64,000 nucleotides of DNA from assembly GCA_964507105.1 (NCBI GenBank), contig CAZDOR010000001.1, positions 1-64,000 of the forward strand, given 5' to 3'. Position 1 is the first letter of the stretch. Every line of letters starts with the position of its first letter. This document shows positions 16,016 through 24,793 of the stretch, in pieces. The stretch comes from PWPS01 sp964507105. Lineage in GTDB: Bacteria; Patescibacteriota; Minisyncoccia; Minisyncoccales; PWPS01. The position numbers and the translations under genes were made by a program. The notes under the pieces were generated by a model. That model was not told the DNA's origin. It was given only the letters and a program-made list of their open reading frames with translations, and searched no databases.

Positions 16016-17953
16016 ATGAGAAACATAATATCGAACCTTTCCAAAAAGGGGAAGCGGTTGTTGAACTTTAAAGATAAAAAGTCTTTTTTTGCAATTTTGC
16101 TGTTGCTATTTTTTTCATTAATGGTGTTGATCTACATTTTTTATATTGCGAATACCGAATCGGTCCCCGCTTCCGGAGGAACTTATACGGAGGGTGCTCT
16201 CGGTAAAGTCAGATTTCTAAACCCAATATATGCTCCGGAATCCGATTCGGACAGAAATTTAACGGAGATCCTATACAGCGGCTTAATGGATTATGATAAA
16301 AGCAACGAATTGGAGCCGGCGTTGGCAAAAAACGTGGAAAAAGATGATGGCGGTCGAATTTTTACGGTTACTCTGAGAGATGAAATTTACTGGTCGGACG
16401 GAGAGAAAATTACCGCCGATGACATAATTTTCACCATAACAGCTTTACAATCCAGAGAAGTTCAAAGCCCGATTCGAACCAGCTGGGAAGGAGTAAGGGT
16501 AGAAAAAATTTCAGAGAAAAAAGTGGAATTTCGATTGGAAAACCCCTCTCCTTTATTTATTGAAAAACTAACTCTCAAGCCGATACCCAAACATCACTGG
16601 AAAGATGTTCCTTTTGAGGATTTTCAGTTCGCTAATAAAAATATGAAACCGATAAGTTCCGGCCCCTACAAATTGGACCAAGTCGAAGAAACAGAAGATT
16701 TTCAGAAAATAGTATTGAGGAAAAACTCCAAATACCACGGTAAGAGTCCATACTTGAACCGAATCGAATTCCTGATTTTTGAAAACGAGACTGAATTAAT
16801 AGAAAAAAAAGACAAGCTGGACGGGTTTTCTCTTCCAAGTATAAGCAATGACAAGGCTTTCTCTATGGAAGAATACAGCTTTCAGCTACCACGATATTTT
16901 TCAATATTCTTCAACACCGATCATTTCTCTTCGAAAATCCGAAAAGCTTTGGCCTATGGCACCGACAAACAGTCTTTAAATGAAAAATTAAAAGATATAG
17001 AAGAAGTCGAATCACCAATAATGCCCGAATTTTACGGGTTTGAAGGCCCGGAAACGAAATACGAATCGGATCTTGAAAAAGCGTCCGACCTTTTGAAAAA
17101 AGCCGGGTTTAAGAAAGATGGAGATTATTTTGAAAAGGTGGTTCAGGAAGAACGGCATTTTGAATTTACGGAAAGATTATCGAAAGGAGATCAAGGAGAA
17201 GAAGTCAGAGAGTTACAAAGATGTTTACTCAACGAAGAGGTTTTTCCGGAGGGGGAAATAACCGGATACTTGGATTCGGAAACCAAAGAAGCTGTCAATC
17301 GATTTCAAAGAAAATACGAAAAAGAAATATTAAAGCCACACGATTTTGAAAATCCGACAGGTGTGGTAGCTTCATCTACAAGAAAAAAACTAAATGAACT
17401 TTGCGGTGGTAAAATACCGGAAGAAAGGGAAAAGCTAACCGTAGAAGTGACAACTATCGATCACCCGCTTTTGGTGGATGTAATGAAAGAAATTTCCATT
17501 CAGTGGCAGGAGCTGGGAGTAAAAGTAAAAAAAGAAACAGTTAATCTACCAACCATAGAAACTCTCATAATCGAGGAAAAGAACTATCAAAGCTTCCTCT
17601 TCGGAATTAATATGGAGTCGATTCCCGATTTGTACCGCTGGTGGCATTCGAGCCAAACTGAAAGCCCCGGTCTCAATTTCACAAATTACGAAAACGAAGA
17701 AGTCGACAGTTTACTGGAAAAATCAGTACGAACAACGGATGAGGATAAACGTGCAGAAACACTCGAAAAGATTCAAGAGCTAATTATGGAAGACAAGCCG
17801 GCAATTTTTCTTTATTCACCCAACAAAATTCATTTAGCAGACGAAAAAATAAAGGGTATAGAAGAGAGAAAATTAATAAATTCTTCACAACGTTTAAACG
17901 ATATTAAGTATTGGCACATAAACACAAAAAGAAGATGGATAAACAACAATTAA
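16016..17953 (+). CDS. family 5 peptide-type substrate-binding protein with an inserted peptidoglycan-binding domain
   Basis: This 645-residue protein is anchored by one membrane helix (about 24-45). The outer part matches SBP_bac_5 (oligopeptide/nickel binding proteins of ABC importers): GALGKVRFLNPIYAPESDSDRNL, EIYWSDGEKITADDIIFT, and a late ...IQELIMEDKPAIFLYSPNK. Inside the second lobe, residues about 382-463 form a PG_binding_1-like module (LSKGDQGEEVRELQRCL...GYLDSETKEAVNRFQ), which normally binds cell-wall peptidoglycan. No permease or ATPase gene is nearby, so the transport partner is unknown or absent. It starts immediately after secG. Confidence 0.85.
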   Translation: MRNIISNLSKKGKRLLNFKDKKSFFAILLLLFFSLMVLIYIFYIANTESVPASGGTYTEGALGKVRFLNPIYAPESDSDRNLTEILYSGLMDYDKSNELEPALAKNVEKDDGGRIFTVTLRDEIYWSDGEKITADDIIFTITALQSREVQSPIRTSWEGVRVEKISEKKVEFRLENPSPLFIEKLTLKPIPKHHWKDVPFEDFQFANKNMKPISSGPYKLDQVEETEDFQKIVLRKNSKYHGKSPYLNRIEFLIFENETELIEKKDKLDGFSLPSISNDKAFSMEEYSFQLPRYFSIFFNTDHFSSKIRKALAYGTDKQSLNEKLKDIEEVESPIMPEFYGFEGPETKYESDLEKASDLLKKAGFKKDGDYFEKVVQEERHFEFTERLSKGDQGEEVRELQRCLLNEEVFPEGEITGYLDSETKEAVNRFQRKYEKEILKPHDFENPTGVVASSTRKKLNELCGGKIPEEREKLTVEVTTIDHPLLVDVMKEISIQWQELGVKVKKETVNLPTIETLIIEEKNYQSFLFGINMESIPDLYRWWHSSQTESPGLNFTNYENEEVDSLLEKSVRTTDEDKRAETLEKIQELIMEDKPAIFLYSPNKIHLADEKIKGIEERKLINSSQRLNDIKYWHINTKRRWINNN

Positions 17954-18504
17954 AAAATCCCGACATAAGACGCATAAGTGACATGAAGGAAGTTATTTAC
18001 GATAAAGAATGGTTGAAATCAGCGGAAGATTTCGAAGCTTACTACATGTACAGAGGGGTAGCGAAAAAAAATGGACTCCGTTACGACATAACCGAAATGC
18101 CTTTCAAAATGTTCGGTAAGGAATACCCGAAGACCAAAGGACATTATCATCCCGGTGATTATGGAGAGATCTACCAAGTTTTAGAAGGAAAAGCAATCTA
18201 TTTACTCCAAAACAGGGAGCTGAGTGATATAGTAATAATAGAAACTAATCCCGGCGAAGTAGCGATAATTCCTCCCAATTACGGTCACGTAACGATAAAT
18301 CCCGGTCCGGAAAAATTGAAAATGGCCAATTGGGTAAGTCCGGAATTCAACTCAATTTACGAGCCGATATTGAAAAAAGGGGGTGCAGCCTACTTCTATA
18401 CCGAGAACGGATGGATACAAAACCAAAACCATGACAGTGTTCCGGAGATACGAATGGAAGACCCAGAAGCGGGACTACCTGAAGATTTGGAATTTCTAAA
18501 ATAG
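17935..18504 (+). CDS. cupin-type glucose-6-phosphate isomerase
   Basis: This is a protein of about 189 residues matching the archaeal/cupin glucose-6-phosphate isomerase family, which interconverts glucose-6-phosphate and fructose-6-phosphate with a bound metal. It has the cupin metal motif GHYHPGDYGEIYQVLEG (His, His, Glu) and the second motif PPNYGHVTINPG (His). The longer frame starts with TTG at 17911, so I chose the first ATG at 17935; it overlaps the previous gene by 19 nt. It would feed glycolysis and sugar-nucleotide synthesis for the glycosyltransferases. It lies 5 nt before tRNA-Leu. Confidence 0.88.
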   Translation: MDKQQLKNPDIRRISDMKEVIYDKEWLKSAEDFEAYYMYRGVAKKNGLRYDITEMPFKMFGKEYPKTKGHYHPGDYGEIYQVLEGKAIYLLQNRELSDIVIIETNPGEVAIIPPNYGHVTINPGPEKLKMANWVSPEFNSIYEPILKKGGAAYFYTENGWIQNQNHDSVPEIRMEDPEAGLPEDLEFLK

Positions 18505-18509
18505 AAGCA

Positions 18510-18593
18510 GCCCGGGTGGCGGAACCGGCAGACGCGCCAGTTTCAGGGACTGGTGCCCTTACGGGCTTGCGGGTTCGAATCCCGCCCCGGGCA
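18510..18593 (+). tRNA. tRNA-Leu (anticodon CAG)
   Basis: Acceptor GCCCGGG / CCCGGGC, a long variable arm, T-loop GGTTCGAATCC, and anticodon loop TTCAGGG on a CCAGT/ACTGG stem. The discriminator is A, followed by CAA; CCA is not encoded. It probably shares a transcript with the upstream isomerase gene. Confidence 0.95.
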
Positions 18594-18687
18594 CAAAACA
18601 ATTAATTATTAACTACGGGTTTTTCTCATAAATAAACTCGATTTAAAAAGAACGAAAACGAAAAAGTAAGTTTTTGTTTGAAAAAGA

Positions 18688-20361
18688 ATGAGCAGTAAAG
18701 ACAAGAAAGTAAAAATAATTCCTCTCGGTGGAATGGGAGAAGTGGGAAAAAACATGACTCTCCTGGAATGTGAGGGTCGAATCTTAATAATAGATATGGG
18801 GCTTAACTTTCCCGAAGATGATTCACCGGGAGTAGACTACATAATCCCGAATATTTCTTACTTAAAAGGCAGAAAAAAAGATATTCTGGGAGTCGTATTC
18901 ACCCACGGGCACTACGATCACATCGGAGCGGTTCCTTATTTTCTAAACAAGTTAGGAAACCCTCCTCTTTACGGATCTCCTCTGACTATGGGGATAATTG
19001 AAAAACGACAAAGCGACTTTCCATCACAACCAAAACTAAAAAAGATAGTTGTGGAAGACGGAAACAGTATACAAATGGGACCTTTCAACGTGGAATTTTT
19101 TCATCAAAACCACAACATACCTCATAATTTAGGTCTCTTTATTGAAACGCCGGCAGGAAATATTCTTCATACCTCGGACTTCAAGTTCGACAAAACCCCC
19201 CAAAACGGGCCGGCAACGAACTTCGAGAGATTGGAAAAGCTGTCAGAAAGGGGGGTTCATCTTATGCTTTCCGATTCCACGGGTGCCGAGATAGATGGAA
19301 ACTCTTTGTCGGAAAAAACGATTTCAGAAAACATGGAAAAGATATTTCGGAACGCAAAAGGAAGAATAATAACGGCAACTTTTTCCTCTTTAATAAACCG
19401 TGTTCAGGATATCATCAATCTTTCCGAAAAATACAACAGAAAGGTGGTAATAGAAGGATACGGAATGAAAACGAATATTGAACTCGCCCGTAATCTGAAT
19501 CTGATCAAAATCAAAAAAGGGACTCTGGTGGACAGAAGGAATGCGGACGAACTGGCTGCGGAAAATACAACAATAATTTGCACCGGAGCTCAAGGAGAAG
19601 AACGGGCAGCACTCATGAGGATAACCAACGGAGAGCACAGACATTTCGAATTGAGAGAAAGAGATACCGTGGTTTTTTCTTCCTCGGTAATTCCGGGAAA
19701 CGAAAGGTCCGTTCAGAATCTCCGAGACGATATCCTGCGCCAAGGTGCCGATGTTTATCATTACAAGATGATGGATATACACGCAAAGGGCCATGCTCAG
19801 AGTGAAGAGATAATCGAAATGATCAAGATAATGAGACCAAACTATCTAATTCCGGCACACGGACAATACTCGATGCTGGTAAGGCATAAAAAATTAGCGG
19901 AAAAAACCGGAATCCCGGAAAAAACTATGATAATAGAAAACGGGGAACCGGCCGTACTTTCTCCGAAAAATCTCTACAAAGCGGATAAAGCGGTTAACGC
20001 AAAACCGGTGATGGTTGACGGGTCCGGAGTCGGAGACGTGGGAGGAGTCGTTCTTTACGATAGAAAAGAATTAGCTGAAAACGGAATTTTCGTAGTCATA
20101 GCAGTAGTGGATAAAGAAACCAAAAAACTTCAAAACTCACCCGATATAATCTCCAGAGGGTTCGTTTATCTACGAGAATCTCAAGATTTGCTGGCAGAAA
20201 CAAGAAATAAAGTAAGAGAGATAATAAAAGAGGCTTCAAAATCCAGAAAGAAGAGTGCTCCGAAAAAAATAAAGAAGATGATGGGTAAAAGAATAGAGGA
20301 CTTCTTGTACAGCAAAACAAAAAGGAGGCCCATAGTTTTGCCGGTAGTAATAGAGATTTAA
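18688..20361 (+). CDS. rnj: ribonuclease J
   Basis: This 557-residue metallo-beta-lactamase-fold nuclease (beta-CASP family) acts as an endo- and 5'-3' exoribonuclease in mRNA decay and rRNA maturation. The N-terminal IIPLGGMGEVGKN and the zinc motif HGHYDHIGAVPYF are clear, followed by the DSTGAE segment, the beta-CASP domain (VVIEGYGMKTN), and the late metal ligand segment LIPAHGQYSML. A C-terminal domain follows. Length is standard. With no RNase E visible, this is probably the main RNA-decay enzyme. No clear promoter is seen; read-through from tRNA-Leu is possible. Confidence 0.95.
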   Translation: MSSKDKKVKIIPLGGMGEVGKNMTLLECEGRILIIDMGLNFPEDDSPGVDYIIPNISYLKGRKKDILGVVFTHGHYDHIGAVPYFLNKLGNPPLYGSPLTMGIIEKRQSDFPSQPKLKKIVVEDGNSIQMGPFNVEFFHQNHNIPHNLGLFIETPAGNILHTSDFKFDKTPQNGPATNFERLEKLSERGVHLMLSDSTGAEIDGNSLSEKTISENMEKIFRNAKGRIITATFSSLINRVQDIINLSEKYNRKVVIEGYGMKTNIELARNLNLIKIKKGTLVDRRNADELAAENTTIICTGAQGEERAALMRITNGEHRHFELRERDTVVFSSSVIPGNERSVQNLRDDILRQGADVYHYKMMDIHAKGHAQSEEIIEMIKIMRPNYLIPAHGQYSMLVRHKKLAEKTGIPEKTMIIENGEPAVLSPKNLYKADKAVNAKPVMVDGSGVGDVGGVVLYDRKELAENGIFVVIAVVDKETKKLQNSPDIISRGFVYLRESQDLLAETRNKVREIIKEASKSRKKSAPKKIKKMMGKRIEDFLYSKTKRRPIVLPVVIEI

Positions 20362-20373
20362 TCCGTAATCAAA

Positions 20374-20379
20374 TATAAT
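20374..20379 (+). promoter_or_regulatory. -10 box before trpS
   Basis: TATAAT lies 10 nt before the trpS ATG with only a poor -35 sequence. If used, it would give a leaderless trpS mRNA. Confidence 0.4.
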
Positions 20380-20389
20380 TAAAAAAAAT

Positions 20390-21373
20390 ATGAGAATATT
20401 TAGCGGAATACAGCCGACGGGGGAGTTACATATAGGGAACTACCTCGGAGCTATAAAACAGTGGATAAAGCTACAAGAAAAAGATGAATGCATCTTTTCG
20501 ATAGTTGATCTTCATGCTTTGACTTCGGATTATTCTCCGGAAGATCTCCGCGACAAAGTAGTCAGTACGGCAATAGTTTATCTGGCAGCGGGAATCGATC
20601 CAGAAAAATCAACCATATTCGTTCAATCACAAGTAAAAGAGCATACCGAGTTATGTTGGTATTTAAACACTTTAACGCCGATAGGAGAATTGGAAAGGAT
20701 GACCCAATACAAAGAAAAATCAAGCAAGAAGAAAAAAAGATCCAATGCCGGTCTTTTAAACTATCCCATCCTGCAAGCGGCGGATATTCTTCTTTATGGA
20801 ACACAAGTAGTTCCCATCGGAGAAGATCAGGTTCAACACATAGAATTGACAAGAGACATTGCAAAAAAATTCAATAAAAAATTCGGAAAAACTTTCCAAA
20901 TTCCCGAGTATCAACTGTCAAAAACCGGAGCCAGAATAATGAGTCTAAAAAATCCATCAAATAAAATGTCCAAATCAGGGAAAAAGGGGAATGCAATATC
21001 CCTTTTCGACAAACCGAAAGTCATAGAAAAAAAGGTTATGTCCGCCGTAACCGACACCGGAAAGGACATAGTCCATAACCCGGAAAAAAAACCGGGGATT
21101 TCCAACTTAATAGTGATTTACAGTAAATTTAAAGAGCAAAAAATAAATAAAACAGAAAAAGAATTCAAAAACTCGAGCTATAAAGTATTTAAAGAAAAGT
21201 TGGCCGAACTTTTAATAAAATCACTGGATCCTTTCCGTCAAAAAAGAGAGAAGTTAAAACAGCGAAGAGAAGTCTATATAGAAGAAATTCTAAATCAAGG
21301 AGCGCAAAGAGCCGAATCGTTGGCTTCTTCAAAAATGAGTGAAGTGAGGCGAAAGATGGGCCTTATCAACTGA
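20390..21373 (+). CDS. trpS: tryptophanyl-tRNA synthetase
   Basis: This 327-residue class I aminoacyl-tRNA synthetase charges tRNA-Trp. The N-terminal RIFSGIQPTGELHIGNYLGAIKQW carries the HIGH motif (HIGN), and NKMSKSGKKG carries KMSKS. Between them are the family segments NYPILQAADILLYGTQVVPIGEDQVQHIELTRDIA. The length is typical. It is the last plus-strand gene before a terminator hairpin and convergent genes. Confidence 0.97.
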   Translation: MRIFSGIQPTGELHIGNYLGAIKQWIKLQEKDECIFSIVDLHALTSDYSPEDLRDKVVSTAIVYLAAGIDPEKSTIFVQSQVKEHTELCWYLNTLTPIGELERMTQYKEKSSKKKKRSNAGLLNYPILQAADILLYGTQVVPIGEDQVQHIELTRDIAKKFNKKFGKTFQIPEYQLSKTGARIMSLKNPSNKMSKSGKKGNAISLFDKPKVIEKKVMSAVTDTGKDIVHNPEKKPGISNLIVIYSKFKEQKINKTEKEFKNSSYKVFKEKLAELLIKSLDPFRQKREKLKQRREVYIEEILNQGAQRAESLASSKMSEVRRKMGLIN

Positions 21374-21398
21374 TCCGAAACGAGTCACTAAAACAAAA

Positions 21399-21420
21399 AA
21401 GCGGACCATACGGTCCGCTT
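21399..21420 (-). terminator. terminator hairpin between trpS and the coiled-coil gene
   Basis: AAGCGGACC / GGTCCGCTT, a perfect 9-bp stem with a 4-nt loop. The minus-strand side is followed by a T-rich tract, so it best serves the coiled-coil gene; it may also stop trpS transcripts. Confidence 0.7.
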
Positions 21421-21441
21421 CTTTGATAATTACTGAAAAAA

Positions 21442-21858
21442 TCAATATTCTTTCAGTTCTTCTATCTTTTTTTTGAGCTTTTTATTTTCCTTCTTCAATT
21501 CCACCATCTTGATTTCGCGCCCGACGGTTAATTTGTTGAATTTTTTTAGTTGTTCAATCTTTTTTTCAAGCTGAGCAGTTCTTCTTTTAACTTTCTCGTC
21601 CAATTTTTTGTTCAATTCTTCCAATTCCTTGGTTCGTGCCCTAACCTTTATCTCCAAAACAGCATTCGCCTCTTTCAATTCTTCTTTTTTCTCCTGAAGT
21701 TTTTCTTCTATTCTTTTAAGCTCGTTAATTCTATTTTCGCTTTCCCTTTTTTCTTTCATCAACTGAAAATCCCTGCGCAAAAATTTCTTGGAAATTCTGT
21801 CCAGCTCTTTTTTAAGCTCCTCTTTGGATAAATCTTTTGTTTTTTTGTTTTTGTTCAC
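21442..21858 (-). CDS. coiled-coil signalling-helix protein
   Basis: This 138-residue protein is almost entirely helical heptad-like sequence rich in K, E and L, with no membrane segment. It includes two segments typical of signalling linkers: EIKVRARTKELEELNKKL, as found between sensor and output domains, and FNKLTVGREIKMVELKKE, as often found after PAS or GAF domains. It lacks any kinase or other output domain. It begins 1 nt after the FIST gene stop, so the pair is co-transcribed and probably works as a two-piece sensor. The function is inferred from context only. Confidence 0.65.
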   Translation of the reverse strand: MNKNKKTKDLSKEELKKELDRISKKFLRRDFQLMKEKRESENRINELKRIEEKLQEKKEELKEANAVLEIKVRARTKELEELNKKLDEKVKRRTAQLEKKIEQLKKFNKLTVGREIKMVELKKENKKLKKKIEELKEY

Positions 21859-23031
21859 CTATCTGATAGCTAAAACAGTTATGGTCTCATTGTGAAAAAC
21901 ACTGCGCTCTTCCCCGTTTTTCAAAGGAGCTATTTCTCCATAAGTATAAAATCCCGCAACCGGAACCTCCGGACCGAACACATCCTTAATGGCTTCAGGT
22001 TCTTCATTTCTCTCCATTCCCAAGAGCTTATATCTGGCAATGCAGTTAAAAACGAATACCGCCTTGGGTTTTTCTCCCAACTGATTGCGAGCTGATTCGG
22101 CCGCTTCGCGAGCCGCCCCGATCGCTTTTTTTCTATCTCCTATCATTAATCTAACAATGGATCCTTCCGGAACTTCAGCAGCAAAGTCTATTTCCCCGTC
22201 ACCATTAGCAATTACGGGAGAACGGAGAAGCGTATTTTCGCTTTCATCAATACTCATTCCTAAAGGATAAGTATAAGCTATTTGAGCAAAAGACTCTCGA
22301 GTCAACTCTTCGGCCGCCTTTCCGAAATAGTCTTCATAAATTTTTAAAGCCGGTTCATTTTCTATCTCAATTACTTTTGCTCCCTCCGAAGCGGTAACCC
22401 TCATCGGATTACCTACAGGTTCCCAGCCGTGCCCGCATCCCGTTCCAAAAGAGACATCATCGGAAATCCCGATTCCGAGAACAGCTCCGCTGACTACTTC
22501 GCCATCAACATATTGAAAAGTTTTTTGGAAGTTATAATCATCACCGGCCAAACCACCTATTATCAAAAAATCATTTCCCAAAACTTCTTGAGCTCCTCTT
22601 ACTATTTCAGCTCCGTTTTCGGATAGACCATCCCCTAACAGAAATAACGCGGAAAAATTATTTTCCCTTTCTCGTAATTTTCGAGCCATTTCTCTTCCGG
22701 TTCGAAAAGAATTTTCGACTGCTCCCTTCTCAACCGCAACGGGCCAGTGATCGGCACCGCTGATTCCCATGACGACAACACTGCCAGATTTCACTTGAGA
22801 CCCTTCAATTTCTCCGGCCGTTGAACACCCCACCACTCGAGCCTCCTCCGTAGAGCTTATTACTCCACTCAATACTTCTTCTTGATCATATTCGGAAGAA
22901 GAAAAAACGAATACTATTTTCGGCTCCTCTTCCAAGCCGGCAAGCATGCTTTCAACACTCTCCTTTCCGGCCTCGAAGGGATCTTCATTTGAGCTGATCC
23001 CAGTAAAAGCTTCTATTTTTGTGTTTTCCAT
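21859..23031 (-). CDS. FIST-domain sensory protein
   Basis: This 390-residue cytoplasmic protein matches the FIST N (about 30-220) and FIST C (about 230-370) domains: VVGCSTAGEIEG, LLGDGLSENGAEIVRGAQEVLG, IIGGLAGDDYNFQKTFQYVDGEVVSGAVLGIGIS, and the late FVFNCIARYKLLG and VAGFYTYGEIAP. FIST proteins are thought to sense small ligands such as amino acids and are usually fused or linked to kinases or cyclases. Here the only partner is a small coiled-coil protein. It has its own promoter. Confidence 0.9.
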   Translation of the reverse strand: MENTKIEAFTGISSNEDPFEAGKESVESMLAGLEEEPKIVFVFSSSEYDQEEVLSGVISSTEEARVVGCSTAGEIEGSQVKSGSVVVMGISGADHWPVAVEKGAVENSFRTGREMARKLRERENNFSALFLLGDGLSENGAEIVRGAQEVLGNDFLIIGGLAGDDYNFQKTFQYVDGEVVSGAVLGIGISDDVSFGTGCGHGWEPVGNPMRVTASEGAKVIEIENEPALKIYEDYFGKAAEELTRESFAQIAYTYPLGMSIDESENTLLRSPVIANGDGEIDFAAEVPEGSIVRLMIGDRKKAIGAAREAAESARNQLGEKPKAVFVFNCIARYKLLGMERNEEPEAIKDVFGPEVPVAGFYTYGEIAPLKNGEERSVFHNETITVLAIR

Positions 23032-23052
23032 ATTTTTTCTTTTGTTTTTTTA

Positions 23053-23081
23053 AATATAACAAGAATATTTATTTTTAACAA
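23053..23081 (-). promoter_or_regulatory. promoter of the FIST operon
   Basis: On the minus strand, TTGTTA (23076-23081), a 17-bp spacer ending in the TGn extension, and TATATT (23053-23058). The start would be near 23046, about 15 nt before the ATG. Confidence 0.65.
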
Positions 23082-23083
23082 AA

Positions 23084-24412
23084 TTAACTCACCTCTTTTA
23101 TTATTCGGATTAGTTCTTCTCTTTTTTTGTTTAATTTCTTTTTCGTATCGGCCTCGAGTCGTAATCTGACCAAATCCTCTGTATTCGATTTTCTCAAATT
23201 GAACCACCAATCTTCAAACTCTACATACACGCCGTCAATTTCAAAATTCTCTCCGTGATTGAATGCCTGGCGCACCTCGTTCAGTGTTTTGTCCTTGTTT
23301 TTAACTTCCATATTTATTTCCCGGCTTTGATGATATTTTTTAAACGGCTTTATGAGATCAGAAAACTTTTTCTCTTTTTTGCTCAAAAAGGAAATCAGTT
23401 TAACGGCAATAAAAAGGCCGTCATCTATGCAATAATTGTCCCGGTGCATTATATGTCCGGAAAGTTCCGCCCCCATAAGCCCGCCCTCCTCAATCAATTT
23501 TTCTTTGTAGAAGGGGTTTCCGACTCGCATCTTTTCCGGTATTCCGCCGGCTTCGGCGATTTTCTCCGGTGTTATTTTTGAAAATCTAAGATCAAAATAG
23601 ATTTTTTTCTCCTCCGAATTTTCAAGTTCGGTTTCGGCGAGAAGACTAACCAACAAATCCGGGTAAACTATTTTTCCCCGATCATCAACAAAAAAAGCTC
23701 TATCCCCGTCTCCATCGAAAAATATACCGAGATCGGCTTCCTCTTCCTTTACTTTTTTTACCAGGATTTCCATGTTTTTCGGTTCCGGGTTTGGTAGGTG
23801 ATTGGGGAAACGAGGGTCAACTTCGTCATAGAGACTTAAAATTTCGGCATCCAAATTATCGAAGGCCTTTTTTCCGGTCACCGAAGCTACTCCGTTTCCG
23901 TAATCAACCACCACCTTCAATCCATGAACATCTCGTCCGAAAGACAAAATATGGGAAATATAGTCCGGCATTGGATTCACTTGTTTGACATCGCCTTCTT
24001 TATCCACAAAATTTTCTTTTTTTATAATTTTCCTTATCCCCTGAATCTGTTTTCCGTATACTTGAAGACCGTTTCTTTTTATCAGTTTCATTCCGTTGTA
24101 TTCGGGGGGGTTGTGGGAAGCGGTAACCATAATGCCTCCCGAATGATCATATTTACAGACCGCAAAATTAACCAAAGGAGTGGAAGCGATTCCTATATCA
24201 AAAACTCGAGCCCCGGAATCAATCAGGCCTTCTTTCAAATTTTTAAAAATATCAGGAGAGGTTTCCCTTCCGTCTCTTCCAACCACTATTTCCGGATTCT
24301 CTTCATCAAGAAAGCTGACGAAAGCCCTTCCCACAAAATAAGCTATTTCGGGATCTACTTCTTCCGGAGAAAGCCCTCTTATATCGTATGTTTTAAATAT
24401 TTTATTCTTCAT
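23084..24412 (-). CDS. manB: phosphomannomutase/phosphoglucomutase
   Basis: This 442-residue alpha-D-phosphohexomutase converts mannose-6-P or glucose-6-P to the 1-phosphates used for sugar nucleotides. It shows all family motifs: the phosphoserine loop TASHNPPEYNG, the magnesium loop FFDGDGDRAFF, the sugar-binding GAELSGHIM, and a C-terminal phosphate-binding domain (RKSNTEDLVRLRLEA). The substrate preference (mannose or glucose) cannot be told from sequence. It should supply precursors for the window's glycosyltransferases. It has its own extended -10 promoter. Confidence 0.93.
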   Translation of the reverse strand: MKNKIFKTYDIRGLSPEEVDPEIAYFVGRAFVSFLDEENPEIVVGRDGRETSPDIFKNLKEGLIDSGARVFDIGIASTPLVNFAVCKYDHSGGIMVTASHNPPEYNGMKLIKRNGLQVYGKQIQGIRKIIKKENFVDKEGDVKQVNPMPDYISHILSFGRDVHGLKVVVDYGNGVASVTGKKAFDNLDAEILSLYDEVDPRFPNHLPNPEPKNMEILVKKVKEEEADLGIFFDGDGDRAFFVDDRGKIVYPDLLVSLLAETELENSEEKKIYFDLRFSKITPEKIAEAGGIPEKMRVGNPFYKEKLIEEGGLMGAELSGHIMHRDNYCIDDGLFIAVKLISFLSKKEKKFSDLIKPFKKYHQSREINMEVKNKDKTLNEVRQAFNHGENFEIDGVYVEFEDWWFNLRKSNTEDLVRLRLEADTKKKLNKKREELIRIIKEVS

Positions 24413-24433
24413 AATAAAAAGTTACTTTTAAAG

Positions 24434-24442
24434 ATTATATCA
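24434..24442 (-). promoter_or_regulatory. extended -10 promoter of manB
   Basis: On the minus strand, TGATATAAT (TGn plus perfect TATAAT), with only a weak -35. It predicts a leader of about 15 nt. Confidence 0.65.
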
Positions 24443-24755
24443 AAAAAAGACAATTTTGAAACTCGATGGCAACAATTCTTAAAATAACCTTAAATTTATT
24501 TCCTTAATAATATAAATATAATAATTAAGAATCCATGTTTTATTTCAATTATGTTCAACTTTTTTGCAAAATAATCTCGAAGATTGATTCAGTTCATCAA
24601 CGATTTCGTAATTGTTCTATCGATAGTGTTGAGGATGTGGATATCCGGAATCTTTTTCTCTTGTCTTTTTTTTGTTGAGTTCAACTCACTTTAGGGTTCA
24701 GTAACCAATCCGTACCCATCAAATCCTAATAAAAATTGTCAAAATAAGGAATAAT
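24443..24755. other. AT-rich intergenic region between manB and ychF
   Basis: About 310 bp without a supportable gene or RNA. It holds a 13-bp palindrome, TGAGTTCAACTCA (24676-24688), that could be an operator for ychF, and long T-runs. Otherwise I see nothing definite. It is the longest plain intergenic stretch in this compact window. Confidence 0.5.
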
Positions 24756-24784
24756 TTGGGAAAAGTTCTCGGATAAGTTATCAT
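24756..24784 (+). promoter_or_regulatory. possible promoter of the ychF operon
   Basis: TTGGGA (24756-24761), a 17-bp spacer and TATCAT (24779-24784), 9 nt before the ATG, which would give a leaderless mRNA. The -35 box is a weak match. Confidence 0.45.
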
Positions 24785-24793
24785 TAGACTGAC

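Noticed and set aside
24443..24755. A riboswitch upstream of ychF
   Set aside because: No conserved riboswitch core is visible, and the likely promoter is downstream of the palindrome, so the region would not be in the mRNA.
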